Shown piece by piece: positions 32,880 through 42,150 of a stretch of 64,000 nt of DNA. A program made the translations under genes and the position numbers. Position 1 is the first letter of the stretch, and each line of letters starts with the position of its first letter. The stretch is from positions 32,843,492-32,907,491 of the forward strand of contig CM066914.1 in the NCBI GenBank assembly GCA_033964015.1. Reading direction: 5' to 3'. The notes beneath the pieces are model-generated. The model ran no database searches, was not told the origin of the DNA, and was given only the letters and a program-made list of their open reading frames with translations. The stretch comes from Scolanthus callimorphus. Taxonomy: Eukaryota > Cnidaria > Anthozoa > Actiniaria > Edwardsiidae.

Positions 32880-33873
32880 TGGATGGTTACAGGCAAAACT
32901 TGCTTACAAGTGGAGTTTCAGAGCAAACAGCCAATTTACTCCGCTCCCACTCATGGCGGAAGTCCACTGCAGGAGCTTACAACAGCGCCTGGAAACAGTG
33001 GAGTTGCTGGTGTAGTCAAAGGAAGATTGATCCATTTCACTCCTCTGTGGCCTCTATAGCTGACTACCTTACGGAGCTACTCAATAAGGGTAGATGCTAC
33101 CGCACCATCAATAATCACAGGTCAGCAATTTCTGCTTTTCATAAACCTATGATGGAGTTAAGGTGGGACAGCATGATCTGATTTGTAAAGTCCTAAATGC
33201 TTGCTTCAATGCAAAGCCACCTCAGCCTAGGTATGTGGTGACTTGGGATGTGGATAAAGTACTGAGCTACATTCACTCTCTTGGGGACAATGCCTCCCTC
33301 TCAGACAAGTGTTTGACACTTAAATTAAGTATGCTTTTGGCACTTGCTTCTGCTGGGAGATCCTCAGATCTCATGGCCCTTGACATCCGATATATGACTA
33401 TGAATGTCAACTCCATTAGCTTTGAGCTAGCCAAACTGACCAAGTCGAGAAGAAAAGGTCAACCTCCTATTAAGCAGGTTTTCGAAAGATTTGACAATGA
33501 TCCTTTGTTTTGTGTTTTTTCCACCATTACTTGTTATTTGGAACGATCTAGGCCTTGGCGGGCAGATAAAGAGAAACATCAGTTACTTTTGAGCTATATC
33601 CGACCTCATAAGGAGGTAGTACCATGCACAATCGCAGGGTGGCTTGTAGAGATTATGAAGCAGTCTGGGGTTGACACATCCGAATTTCGTGCCCATTCAA
33701 CTAGGGGTGCGTCAACTTCCAAGGCTAAGGCAAAAGGGCTGTCCTGCAGTGAGATTTTGGACATGGCCAACTGGAAAAAAGAGTCCACTTTTAGACGACA
33801 TTATCTAAGGGACATTGTTTGTGATAAGACAGTCCAGAACTCCTTTCAAGCTGTTGTACTTCAAGAAGGTTAG
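32880..33873 (+). pseudogene. DIRS tyrosine recombinase, broken by one frame change
   Basis: The N-terminal SAM-like part (RKSTAGAYNSAWKQW, SVASIADYLTELL) lies in the frame ending at 33181. The catalytic part follows in another frame from about 33163 to 33873. The conserved tetrad is visible: Arg in LASAGRSSDLM, His-x-x-Arg in AHSTRGASTSKAK, Trp in MANWKKEST and Tyr in RRHYLRD. The enzyme joins DNA through a tyrosine-phosphate bond and inserts the circular copy of the element. One frame change near 33160 separates the halves. Confidence 0.8.
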
Positions 33874-33886
33874 CTTGAACTTTAAA

Positions 33887-33996
33887 CATACGCTATTATA
33901 TCTTATGGAGGTTTGTAAAGTGAAATTGGAAATTTCATCAGTGCGCAAAGCACACGCATTGAAATTATAATTTCACGAGCAAACCGAAATAAGATA
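33887..33996. repeat. DIRS internal complementary region
   Basis: It reads CGCTATTATATCTTATGGAGG at the left and AAGATATAATAGCG at the right, with GCGCAAAGCACACGCATTG between. The left part is the reverse complement of the left terminus of the element (29567-29606). The rest is the reverse complement of the right terminus (34550-34622). It therefore copies the junction of the two ends. Confidence 0.85.
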
Positions 33997-34659
33997 TAAT
34001 AGCGTCCCACCCAACCCTCCCCTCTTACAATTGGGGAAATTCTCTTATTTCGGTTTGCTTCTTATTATAGGTCCCAAGGACAATTAGCTATGGCTTCTTG
34101 TTGCTATCCGTCATTTCGACTGACTACTACTGGGTATCAGTGACATCAGTTCACTCCGCTTAGTTTTAGCAGCTGCTATAATCCATCAGAGACATTGTAT
34201 ATGTTATTTAAATTGTTGTATTGAATGGTTATATTAGTCTTGAACAAGTGTATTTGCACTATCGAGCTATTGTTATTTAAAGATATCGATGAAACATTCA
34301 CCTTTGGTTTCATCAAGATGAGTACAGTAATATTAAAACCCTTGACATTATATATATTATGTGTTGTGGACTTACCATTTCCTTTATTTTGTCTTCCTAT
34401 CGTATTTGTTTACATTTTTGAAGCGTTCGTACCCTTGCTCACTGGCTCTCATCCATTTTTGAGAGTGAAGGTGTTTTACATGGGGTCGAGGGCCTCGTTT
34501 TGACTTTGAATGGCTTGAATTTGGCGCGAAAGCCGCGAGAATACGCTATTATATCTTATTTCGGTTTGCTCGTGAAATGATAATTTCAATGCGTGCGCTT
34601 TGCGCACTGATGAAATTTCCAATTTTTCAAGGAGATGACGTCCTCGCGGGCTCGGCTCT

Positions 34660-34740
34660 CGGTCGTTTTTAATGGCGAAGACCCTGGGGACGAGGTTGGG
34701 AAATTACCCACAAGACCCTGGGGACAAGGTTGGGATCGCG
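34660..34740. repeat. CTGGGGACGAGGTTG dispersed repeat fragments
   Basis: Two direct copies of GACCCTGGGGAC.AGGTTGGGA lie at about 34679 and 34715. An inverted one (CAACCTCGTCCCCAGG) lies at 35171-35186. The zinc-ribbon ORF lies between the direct and inverted copies. Confidence 0.6.
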
Positions 34741-34820
34741 GGCGCGATCGTAATATAATCGGGTATCGTATGTAGTCGATATTTACTCGTAAAATAGATG
34801 CCAGTTTCGGATTTGCCGCC

Positions 34821-35114
34821 ATGTTCTGTTCACTGTGTGGCACGAATCTGGGCTTGAACGCCAAATTTTGTTCCAATTGTGGCACTCAACAAGTCGGTGC
34901 TAGCCAGAATACACCCACTTCAGCACAATCGGTAGATTTCACGACCTTTAGAAAATCGAAAGAGGCCGAACGGCAGTCAAAATTCCAACCCAAGGCAAAG
35001 CGTGGAAAGTACATGTGCAAGCCGGCTCCACCGAAAGATGTTGCAATCAACATTGCAGTAAAGAAATTCGAAAAACGACATGTTCAAATCAATCCGAGGC
35101 TCATCCCTCCCTGA
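34821..35114 (+). CDS. Small zinc-ribbon protein or first exon
   Basis: An ATG at 34821 opens a 97-codon frame ending TGA at 35114. It starts MFCSLCGTNLGLNAKFCSNC, a compact Cys-x2-Cys ... Cys-x2-Cys zinc ribbon. This is followed by FTTFRKSKEAERQSKFQPK, a basic stretch and VAINIAVKKFEKRHVQINP. It resembles the N-terminal exon of larger invertebrate zinc-ribbon proteins, in which this ribbon and a short FxPK linker precede other domains; that is memory of a pattern only. No downstream exon could be assigned, so it is either complete as a small protein or a cut-off first exon. It sits between the right end of the DIRS element and a G-run. Confidence 0.5.
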   Translation: MFCSLCGTNLGLNAKFCSNCGTQQVGASQNTPTSAQSVDFTTFRKSKEAERQSKFQPKAKRGKYMCKPAPPKDVAINIAVKKFEKRHVQINPRLIPP

Positions 35115-35234
35115 GAAAGTACTTTTCTATAAGGACACGCTCGCTGTCCGCCATTTTGAGTTTTGAATATCTGCAACCTCGTCCCCAGGGGGTCGTTTTT
35201 CAAAGTAAATTGAGCCCTCGAGGAGAAGACCCTC

Positions 35235-35240
35235 TTGTGT

Positions 35241-35285
<45 letters not shown>
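35235..35285. repeat. (GT)n followed by a 31-base G tract
   Basis: A GT microsatellite (35236-35254) passes directly into a run of 31 G (35255-35285). Confidence 0.95.
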
Positions 35286-35286
<1 letters not shown>

Positions 35287-35294
35287 AGCCCCTT

Positions 35295-35605
35295 TTTTCA
35301 CAAAAAAGTTGCTGTTGTGTTGCGAGTATTTGAATTTGTGTTGTGATTTGTTGTGTGTGTGAGAGATTTGCTGTTGTGTTGCGAGTATTTGAATTTGTGT
35401 TGCAACTTTGTTGTGTGTTGTTGCAAGAATGGTTATGTTGTGAGATTTTTGTATTTGTGTTGTAAGATTTGTTGTTGTGTTGTGAGATTTTGTATTTGTG
35501 TTGTAAGGTTTTTTGTTTTGTTGTGGGATTGTATTTGTGTTGTCATATTTGTTGTTGTGTTGTGGGATTTGTAATTGTGTTGAGCCTTCTGGGCCACCGT
35601 ACAAG
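35295..35605 (-). repeat. ACAAC-rich repeat, right (inverted) copy
   Basis: It is the reverse-strand counterpart of 29005-29304. On the minus strand it begins GTACGGTGGCCCAGAAGG and goes on in ACAACACAACAACAAAT-like units. Both copies have the unique head facing away from the DIRS element. Confidence 0.8.
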
Positions 35606-36721
35606 TGACATGTTTCAACTCCGTAAACTTGCAATTTGATGTTGTATTGTGGTTTACCGTGCAGAATAAGCTTTTGCAAAAGGTTTACAATGTGATAAAT
35701 ATTGTCTGGAGGTTACGCGGACCCTTGCTCTAACACAGGGTCCGACGGAGATGTTTCTATGACTTCAGGTTGCTTCACGGAAGAAGTGGTGTTACCTGGG
35801 CCTGATCGCGGTTTCTTCACGTGACCTTGCACCATGAAGAACATGGGGCGGTTCTATGACAAGGGATTTCTAAACTACGACCGTAGTAGCGTAGGGAGTG
35901 TAGGGGCATTCCATGCAGTTTAGAAAAAGCTACAGCGACATAAAATGGTAGCTTTCGAACGGCGCCGTTGAAATGCTTTAGGGAGCATTATAGGATAGCA
36001 GCGTAGGGAACGTAGGGAGCATAGAGATTGCAGTGTGACTCAATGCTGGTTTTCAACCATTGCCCTTCAAAATAGCGCAGGGAACGTAGGGAGTGCAGTG
36101 AGGCTCGATATAAAATGGTAGTTTTTAACCATCGCCCTCAAAATAGCATAGTGAGCGTGTGAGTGCAGTGAGGCTAGATATAATATGGTAGTTCTCAACC
36201 ATAGCCCTCCAAATAGCGTAGTGAGTGCAGTAAGGCTCGATATAAAATGGTATTCTCAACCATCGCCCTCCAAATAGCGTAGTGAGTGCAGTGAGGCTTG
36301 ATATAAAATGGTAGTTCTCGACCATCGCCCTCCAAATAGCGTAGTGAGTGCAGTGAGCCTCGATATAATATGGTAGTTCTCAACCATCGCCCTTCAAATA
36401 GCGTAGTGAGTGCAGTGCGGCTCGATATAAAATGGTAGTCTCAACCATCGCCCTCCAAATAGCATAGTGAGCGTAGTGAGTCCAGGAGGCTCGATATAAA
36501 ATGGTACTTCACAACCATCGCCCTCCAAATAGTAAACTATCTTCAGTGGTCTTCCCTTCACTCTATGGGAGATATTCCCTTCAAGCTATGGGAGGAATCG
36601 TTGGTTGCCTTAAAAAACTGGAGCAAGAAGAAACTTGTAGGGAAGGGGAGGGAGGGGAGAGTAAGAAAGGCACCAACGTTGGGCGAGTGAAGGAAAGATA
36701 GGAATAAGAGAAACTGGTATC

Positions 36722-37385
36722 TAGGCTCCCTCGATCCAAACCAGGGTGAAGCTGGCGTCTTATTCGCAGCGTCTTATTCGACCAGCATCTTTTCGCCTGG
36801 CATCTTATTCAAATCCGGGGGGCACCTGACATATTTCGTTTTTAAGGCCTTACAAGCGTTTCTTGCTGTAAATATTCTTTACAAACGTAATACTTATATC
36901 GAATTTATTTCAATGTTTTATTAATATTGCTTGCGAAATACAATCACCGGAAGTCTTTAGATGTTATCATATTTGTGCACGGGCCTAATGTATAGTCTAA
37001 ACCACTGTATAATGCCTAGAAATGATGCATGTTGCTCGAAATTTGACTTGAACATTAATACTGACAAATTACACACGAATTTTATACGTATTGAACAAGA
37101 TGCCAGGATTTTGTTCGTACTGAAAAAGATACCAGAAGGTTTCTTCGTGTTGAAAAAGATGCAAGCATTTATCCGTGTTCAATAAGATGGCAGAAGATAT
37201 ATTCGTGTTGAAAAAGATGCCAGAAGGTGTTTTATTTTGTACTGGATATGATGCCAGCATTTTATTAGTAGTGTTGAAAAAGATGCCCCCCGGATTTCAA
37301 TAAGATGCCACGCGAAAAAGATGCTGGTCGAATAAGATGCTGCGAATAAGACGCCAGCTTCACCCTTGTTCGATCCGAGCGACCT
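36722..37385. mobile_element. Inverted-repeat element nested in the Ngaro tail
   Basis: The left end (about 36725-36800: GGGTGAAGCTGGCGTCTTAT, then TCGCAGCGTCTTATTCGACC and AGCATCTTTTCGC) is the reverse complement of the right end (about 37300-37380). Inside, TGTTGAAAAAGATGCCAGA-like units repeat at irregular spacing. It lies between A2 and B2 of the Ngaro. Confidence 0.7.
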
Positions 37386-37699
37386 CCGCAAGACTCCGCG
37401 TGACTAATTATTATGCGTTCTAGCTTATATCATGAGAAAGACCGCTGAACATAGTAAACTATCTTCAGTGGTCTTCCCTTCACTCTTTAAGCTATGGGAG
37501 GAATCGTTGGTTGCCCTGCCAGGGGCGCCGAGGATTACATGTGGAAATATCAAAATTACACGTGATCACATGATATGGACGCCTGATATGAAAACTATAT
37601 CTTGTAGACGTTTATTTTGTCTTTCTCCTTCCCAATCTCATCAGGAAAAATCCCCCTGCGCAAAACAAAGGGTCTCAGGGAGTCAGGGGGGTAGGCCAG

Positions 37700-38929
37700 G
37701 GAACGCGCACACAAAATGTGTAAGATTATTGAGACTGCTGTAGAGGTCAGTGTTAGCAGAATCTAACGGGTCCATGGCTGCCAAGGTAGAAGAGTGAGCG
37801 TCACAGCGGAGCACCTGGGCGAGCCTCATGTAGTATTGTGCTGTCTGGTCCCTACGCCAACCAACATGAGACATGATATCTGCCAAAGGGCACCCGCTAA
37901 AGAAAGGGTTATGGCACATCCCTCCCTAAAACTGTGAAGGGTTTCTCCTCCATCCAGATCTAACTCCTTTAAGTAAGCACGCAACCTTGATACTGCGGTA
38001 GAACTTGAAAGGGGTGAGTTTAAGACTCTTCCTCTAGGGTCTGTGGGTCGGAAGAGAAAACCGTCGGCAAGCGAAAGGCCCATGACTTGTACCATGGCGA
38101 CATAATTCTCTACCGCCCTAACAGGATAGATCAGGGGGTTGGGATGCCTCCGGACACCAAACATGTTAGAGGAGCCGTCTCGCAAGTTTTGCCCCAAACG
38201 TGATTGAAAAGAAGGCCTGTGTTGTCTGGAAAGCGGAGGATCTCCCTCGTCTGAAGCTGGCCGAGGTCCCCACCTCGGTCACCACTAAAAAATAGGAGCA
38301 GGAAATATGCTTTATCTCTACCGACCACAAAGAGCTGTATTAAACGAGGATTAGGTTTAGCTATCTTGTAGTAGAACAAACGGGCCAGAGCAAGAAGCTT
38401 TTCCATAAACAAGGGTGTGGCTTGCTTGGGGACTACACGGGCTTGCAGCTGCTCCTGTGTAACTGATTTGAGGTACTTTTTACAATAGGATCTGAAGCGG
38501 GGTTGCCTATGCCTATCCTTGCGTCCCATTCCCCAGTACGGCCGACAGATTGAAAAATTGCGCGCAACTTTCCGATATAGCAGTCCACAGTTTTGAACGC
38601 GAGACGGCACGGACATGAACATGCGGCAGAGGGTGAAGCGCGCGCTGCCAGGCAAACGGCTGTGTGAATTTGAGATTTTCCTTTTGGTCTTTCCATATCA
38701 AGAACCGGCACACATCTTTAGGAGTAGCGGAGAAAATATCTTTTCCGCCCGGAAGTGAGTGTAGGAAGGATTCAAGCTCACGACGCAGAGAAGACTTCTG
38801 TTTCGCGTAGGCCGTAGACTGAGAAGCCGCCTCCAAAGCAAGAAGTCGAGAGTCTATAGAGGGAATGTGCACCCGGGAGGGAACTGCAGAAGGCATGGAC
38901 ACAGATGCCTTACGCTTGTACCCACACAT
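37700..38929 (-). pseudogene. Ngaro tyrosine recombinase, broken in three frames
   Basis: On the minus strand the N-terminal SAM-like domain lies at 38929-38513 (KSSLRRELESFLHSLPGG, ATPKDVCRFLIWKD). The catalytic domain continues at 38655-38131 with Arg in FFSGDRGGDLGQL. At 38197-37826 comes His-x-x-Arg in ETLHSFREGC. In a third frame at 37919-37683, HVGWRRDQTAQYYMRLA gives the His/Trp and Tyr. All tetrad residues can be found, but only by changing frame at least twice, so the copy is inactive. Confidence 0.75.
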
Positions 38930-38979
38930 CTGGCAATATCGAAAGAAATTGTCGTTCGGGTAGTCACAATCAGGACAGC

Positions 38980-39486
38980 TTACAGCCGGGACGTAGAGAC
39001 GAGCAACATGCGGGAGTTCCTGAAAAGATTATTAGATGTGATTACAAATTCTTCGGATATATTATTATTATTAATAATAATAAGGGCTGAGCTCAGTTTG
39101 GGGGAGCGAGAGCCTTGCTTATTCCAGGCCCCTATGAGGCCTTGGCTGTCCGTGTAGACATCAAGCCAAGAGTTGCTAATAGCAATGGAAAAAGTAGAAA
39201 GAACTTTACCCAAAGCCAAAGCCTCCTTGACGGTTATTGGTAAAGCCTGGTCAACCTCCGTCTAGTCCGAAGAAGATACGCGTATTGACTTGGGGCTTAG
39301 AATACCACCCCATCCAAAAGGAGAAGCATCGCAGCAAAGGACAACTTGAGAGTGTCTTTCTTCGCGCCAAGGGAGGTCTCCTGACCAGTTCTCAAGGAAA
39401 AGCCAATGCTGAAGTTCTTGTCGGAGAGAAACTGTAATGGCTATGGGATTAGCTGATCTAGTTGCTCTAGAAATTGCGTGGTTCAT
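38980..39486 (-). pseudogene. Ngaro RNase H, broken
   Basis: The first half (39486-39262) reads RQELQHWLFLENWSGDLP and VVLCCDASPFGWGG, the first catalytic Asp region. The second half, in another frame (39219-39078), reads EALALGKVLSTFSIAI-like sequence, then VYTDSQGLIGAWNKQG, the later Asp region. The two frames overlap near 39240. A second zinc/Cys frame of the recombinase follows. Confidence 0.7.
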
Positions 39487-39487
39487 C

Positions 39488-40370
39488 TCATTCGTGAAAA
39501 GACGGGCCCCAGGAAGGCCGGCAAGGCCATGGAATTACACTTCCCAGCAAGCTTTTGCAACTGCAGGCAGGTAACGGTGTTCTTGTTATCAAGAATCTGA
39601 TGTAGTAAATAAAGAAATTTCGTTTTTTGTTATCAGTAAGACGAAAGGCTTGAAGCTCTGAGTATGAGATGAAACAAAGGTAAGCAACCTTGGTAGAAGG
39701 GACGAGAACAGACTTATCCAGGCCAATAGTATAGCCCAAGCGAATGAGATGATAGCAAACAAGGAAAATTGCTGATTGGGCTAAAGACCTATTGCGATCT
39801 ACGGCGGGAAGCCTGTGGTAAGGTGAAACGGAAAGAGACTGAGGTAATAGAAGCTGACCAGTATGACGGTCGTCAATATAAAGAGAACAAGGTATACCAA
39901 TAGAACGGAAAAAGTGAGAAGCAAGGAGACCAGTAGAATGGTAAACATAGGCTGATAATTTCCAACTGAAAGGGATGGTGTTGCTAACAAAAAAGTACCC
40001 TGCCCACTGAAAACCAAGACATGTACGACTGCGTTCAGATAGAAGAATATGATCATAGCCAGACTTGTCATCGCAAACCGTTTGAAAAGAGGCGGGAGTA
40101 ACGTAGCGGGATAGCATAAGCAGGTGATCTAAAGAGAATGGCTTGTCTAACATCCAAAGGTTCAGAAAGCGATTATCATCACAAAGGCGCGGTTTGTTGG
40201 GCTCTACTGTAAGAGGCATAACGAGGTGGGGGGGAGGGTCTACGTTGACTTTACCCCACAACGAGATGGCCCCTGAAGCTAATCTCGCGAGAATTGTATC
40301 CGATATGAATTTGACAAACGGCTTACAACTGATATGGTTATGGAAAACTGTTGCAGAGGGGATGATCTGA
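39488..40370 (-). pseudogene. Ngaro reverse transcriptase
   Basis: An open frame of 257 codons (39488-40261) contains the RT motifs: MPLTVEPNKPRLCDDNRFLN, a catalytic-type region VCDDKSGYDHILLSE, FQWAGYFFVSNTIPFSWKLS and LYIDDRHTGQLLLP, where Ile-Asp-Asp is the catalytic box. The domain starts upstream in another frame near 40370. RT copies the element RNA to DNA. It follows the gag-like ORFs in the same orientation. Confidence 0.8.
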
Positions 40371-40793
40371 GTTGTACTTAACCCCTTTGAAAAAACCTGA
40401 AAAATGCTTGAAGTATTTGTAGATGTCTACTCTATGTTCTACCCAATCTAAAACTTCCTCTGCTTGCGCGTAACTTGTAGAAGACTGGGCAAGTTCTTTC
40501 CACGCAGGAATATGTTGATGAAGACCACCAGCATGAAATGAAGAGGGGTCTCGAAAAGGTAACGCGGCGACGTCACCGATAGCGCGGCCATTTACAACAT
40601 CATCAACATGATCGCGCATATTGTCAACACTGTCAGCAGTCACTCCCCGGGCTTGCAAAGGAGAGCCTTCCCAGCATACTACCCACTTCTCATGTACTTC
40701 CAAAACTTCGGCAGGGTAAAAACCGGAATCGAGCTCCCAAGAAGGAACATGGAATGCTTTATGACGCTTAACAAAGGGAAGTTGGGAAAACAA
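40338..40793 (-). pseudogene. Ngaro region before RT
   Basis: A frame of 151 codons starts FVKRHKAFHVPSWELDSG and includes EEVLDWVEHRVDIYKYFKHF. It has no motif I can name. Its place just before the RT suggests it is the N-terminal part of the pol protein, as in other Ngaro elements. Confidence 0.5.
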
Positions 40794-41105
40794 AAATGGA
40801 AAGTGTAAGGTATAGGGTGTACTAGTCTAAGACACCAATAAAAACAGGAAAACCTTAAAGCCGGGGAGCGACGGCCGAGGCAAAGATGGTATTGAGATAC
40901 CCCACCTAACCGTCACTAAAAAGATAGACCTAAGGGGAGAGAAAAATTGAGACCCCCTACCCAGGGAAGGAGAGCGAAATAAATGGGAAAAACGGGTCGA
41001 ACAGGAAAACAAATGGGAACGAGGAGGAATAGCAATGCATATATGATTTATTACAAATAAGTTATCCAATACAATAACTGGAAATGCAAGAGTGCCACCT
41101 CGCAG

Positions 41106-41300
41106 TTACTCAATAATATGGAGGCGGTGCGGGGGAGCGGGACGGAAACCACGCCCTTTGGAACGGTTGGCCCTAGCGAACCGAAAACACTGCGCCTTGA
41201 TATGGCCTCGAGCACCACAAAAATGACAAATAACAAGAGGTCGAGTAGGCTGAAAAGACTGATACGAGAGCTTTGATGCTTTTGTAGACATTTTCTCCAT
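41106..41300 (-). pseudogene. Ngaro gag part with zinc knuckle
   Basis: The frame contains VICHFCGARGHIKAQCFRF, a Cys-x2-Cys-x4-His-x4-Cys zinc knuckle, followed by a basic RSKGRGFRP stretch. Zinc knuckles in gag bind the element's RNA. It is cut off from the N-terminal gag part at 41947-42150 by a repeat array. Confidence 0.75.
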
Positions 41301-41329
41301 CTTTCAACTTTTGCCATCTTCTGCATAAC

Positions 41330-41880
41330 TGACACGAGTATAAATACGAAAATCGAATACAAATCGAACGGCTCGCCAAGCACTTCAACATTTTTGGCCC
41401 GCCAATAAATGACCTGCCAGCACGCGAGCAAGAAAGCATACACAAGCGAATATTATTGGATGGAAACATGAATTGAAAAGACAACAGCAAACGACTGGCC
41501 AAAACACTTCAAGATTATACTGGCCCGCAAATATAAATGACCTGCCATCAAGCGAGCAAAACATTTACACGAGTAGGGATATAAAAATTCAATACCAAAC
41601 GAACTGCTCGCCAAGCATTTCAATATTTCTGGCCCGCCAATAAATGACCTGCCAGGAAGCGAGTAGGAAAACTTACACGAGTAGAAATACGAAAATCGAA
41701 TAGAAATCGAACGGCTCGCCAAGCACTTCAAAATTTCTGGCCCGTCAATAAATGACCTGCCATCAAGCGAGCAAAACATTTACAAGAGCAGAGATACGAA
41801 AATTCAATACCAAACGAAACTGCTCGCCAAGCATTTCTGGCCCGCCAATAAATGACCTGCCAACAAACGAGCAAGAATCA
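41330..41880. repeat. ~115-bp tandem repeat inside the Ngaro
   Basis: Four to five copies of a unit with CTGGCCCGCCAATAAATGAC, CTGCCA..AAGCGAGCA and CGAACGGCTCGCCAAGCA. The array sits between the two gag parts. It may be an expanded intron or non-coding spacer. Confidence 0.8.
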
Positions 41881-41946
41881 AAGCCACGAATGAAGAGAGA
41901 GATACAAACTAAATAAAAGCTACGAAGCTAGAGTGAGCAAATAAAT

Positions 41947-42150
41947 CTAACCTACACTGATCTCATTTTGGGGAGAAGACCCTTTTGAAGCAACTTCGAC
42001 ACTCGCAGCACTCGCACTGCTTGCAGTAGCAGCCGGTTGACCAGCAGAGGCAGGAGTAGGCGGATCGGTAGGCGAATTAGTGGGAGCCGATTGAAGGGCT
42101 TGCTGAGCCGTACCAGGATCTCCATCCAAAGCAGTAGGTTGAAGCGGCAT
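41947..42150 (-). CDS. Ngaro gag N-terminal segment
   Basis: An ATG at 42150, about 120 bases inside the element start, opens 67 codons rich in Pro, Ala, Ser, Thr and Gln (ALDGDPGTAQQALQSAP). This low-complexity composition is common in gag N-termini. Its position directly after A1 supports this reading. Confidence 0.45.
   Translation of the reverse strand: MPLQPTALDGDPGTAQQALQSAPTNSPTDPPTPASAGQPAATASSASAASVEVASKGSSPQNEISVG

Larger units (their letters stand above)
29566..34623 (+). mobile_element. DIRS-type tyrosine-recombinase retrotransposon, degenerate
   Basis: The element has inverted terminal repeats: left 29591-29700 and right about 34455-34565 share TAAGATATAATAGCG and TTCGCGCCAAATTCAAGCC in opposite orientation. 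An internal complementary region at 33887-33996 carries, on the opposite strand, the right-end outer sequence joined to the left-end outer sequence, as expected of a copy made through a circular intermediate. ORF order is gag-like (29780-30862), RT and RNase H (about 31270-32500), tyrosine recombinase (about 32880-33873). No target duplication is visible, as expected, since integration uses a recombinase rather than an integrase. Several frame breaks make this copy non-autonomous. Confidence 0.9.
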
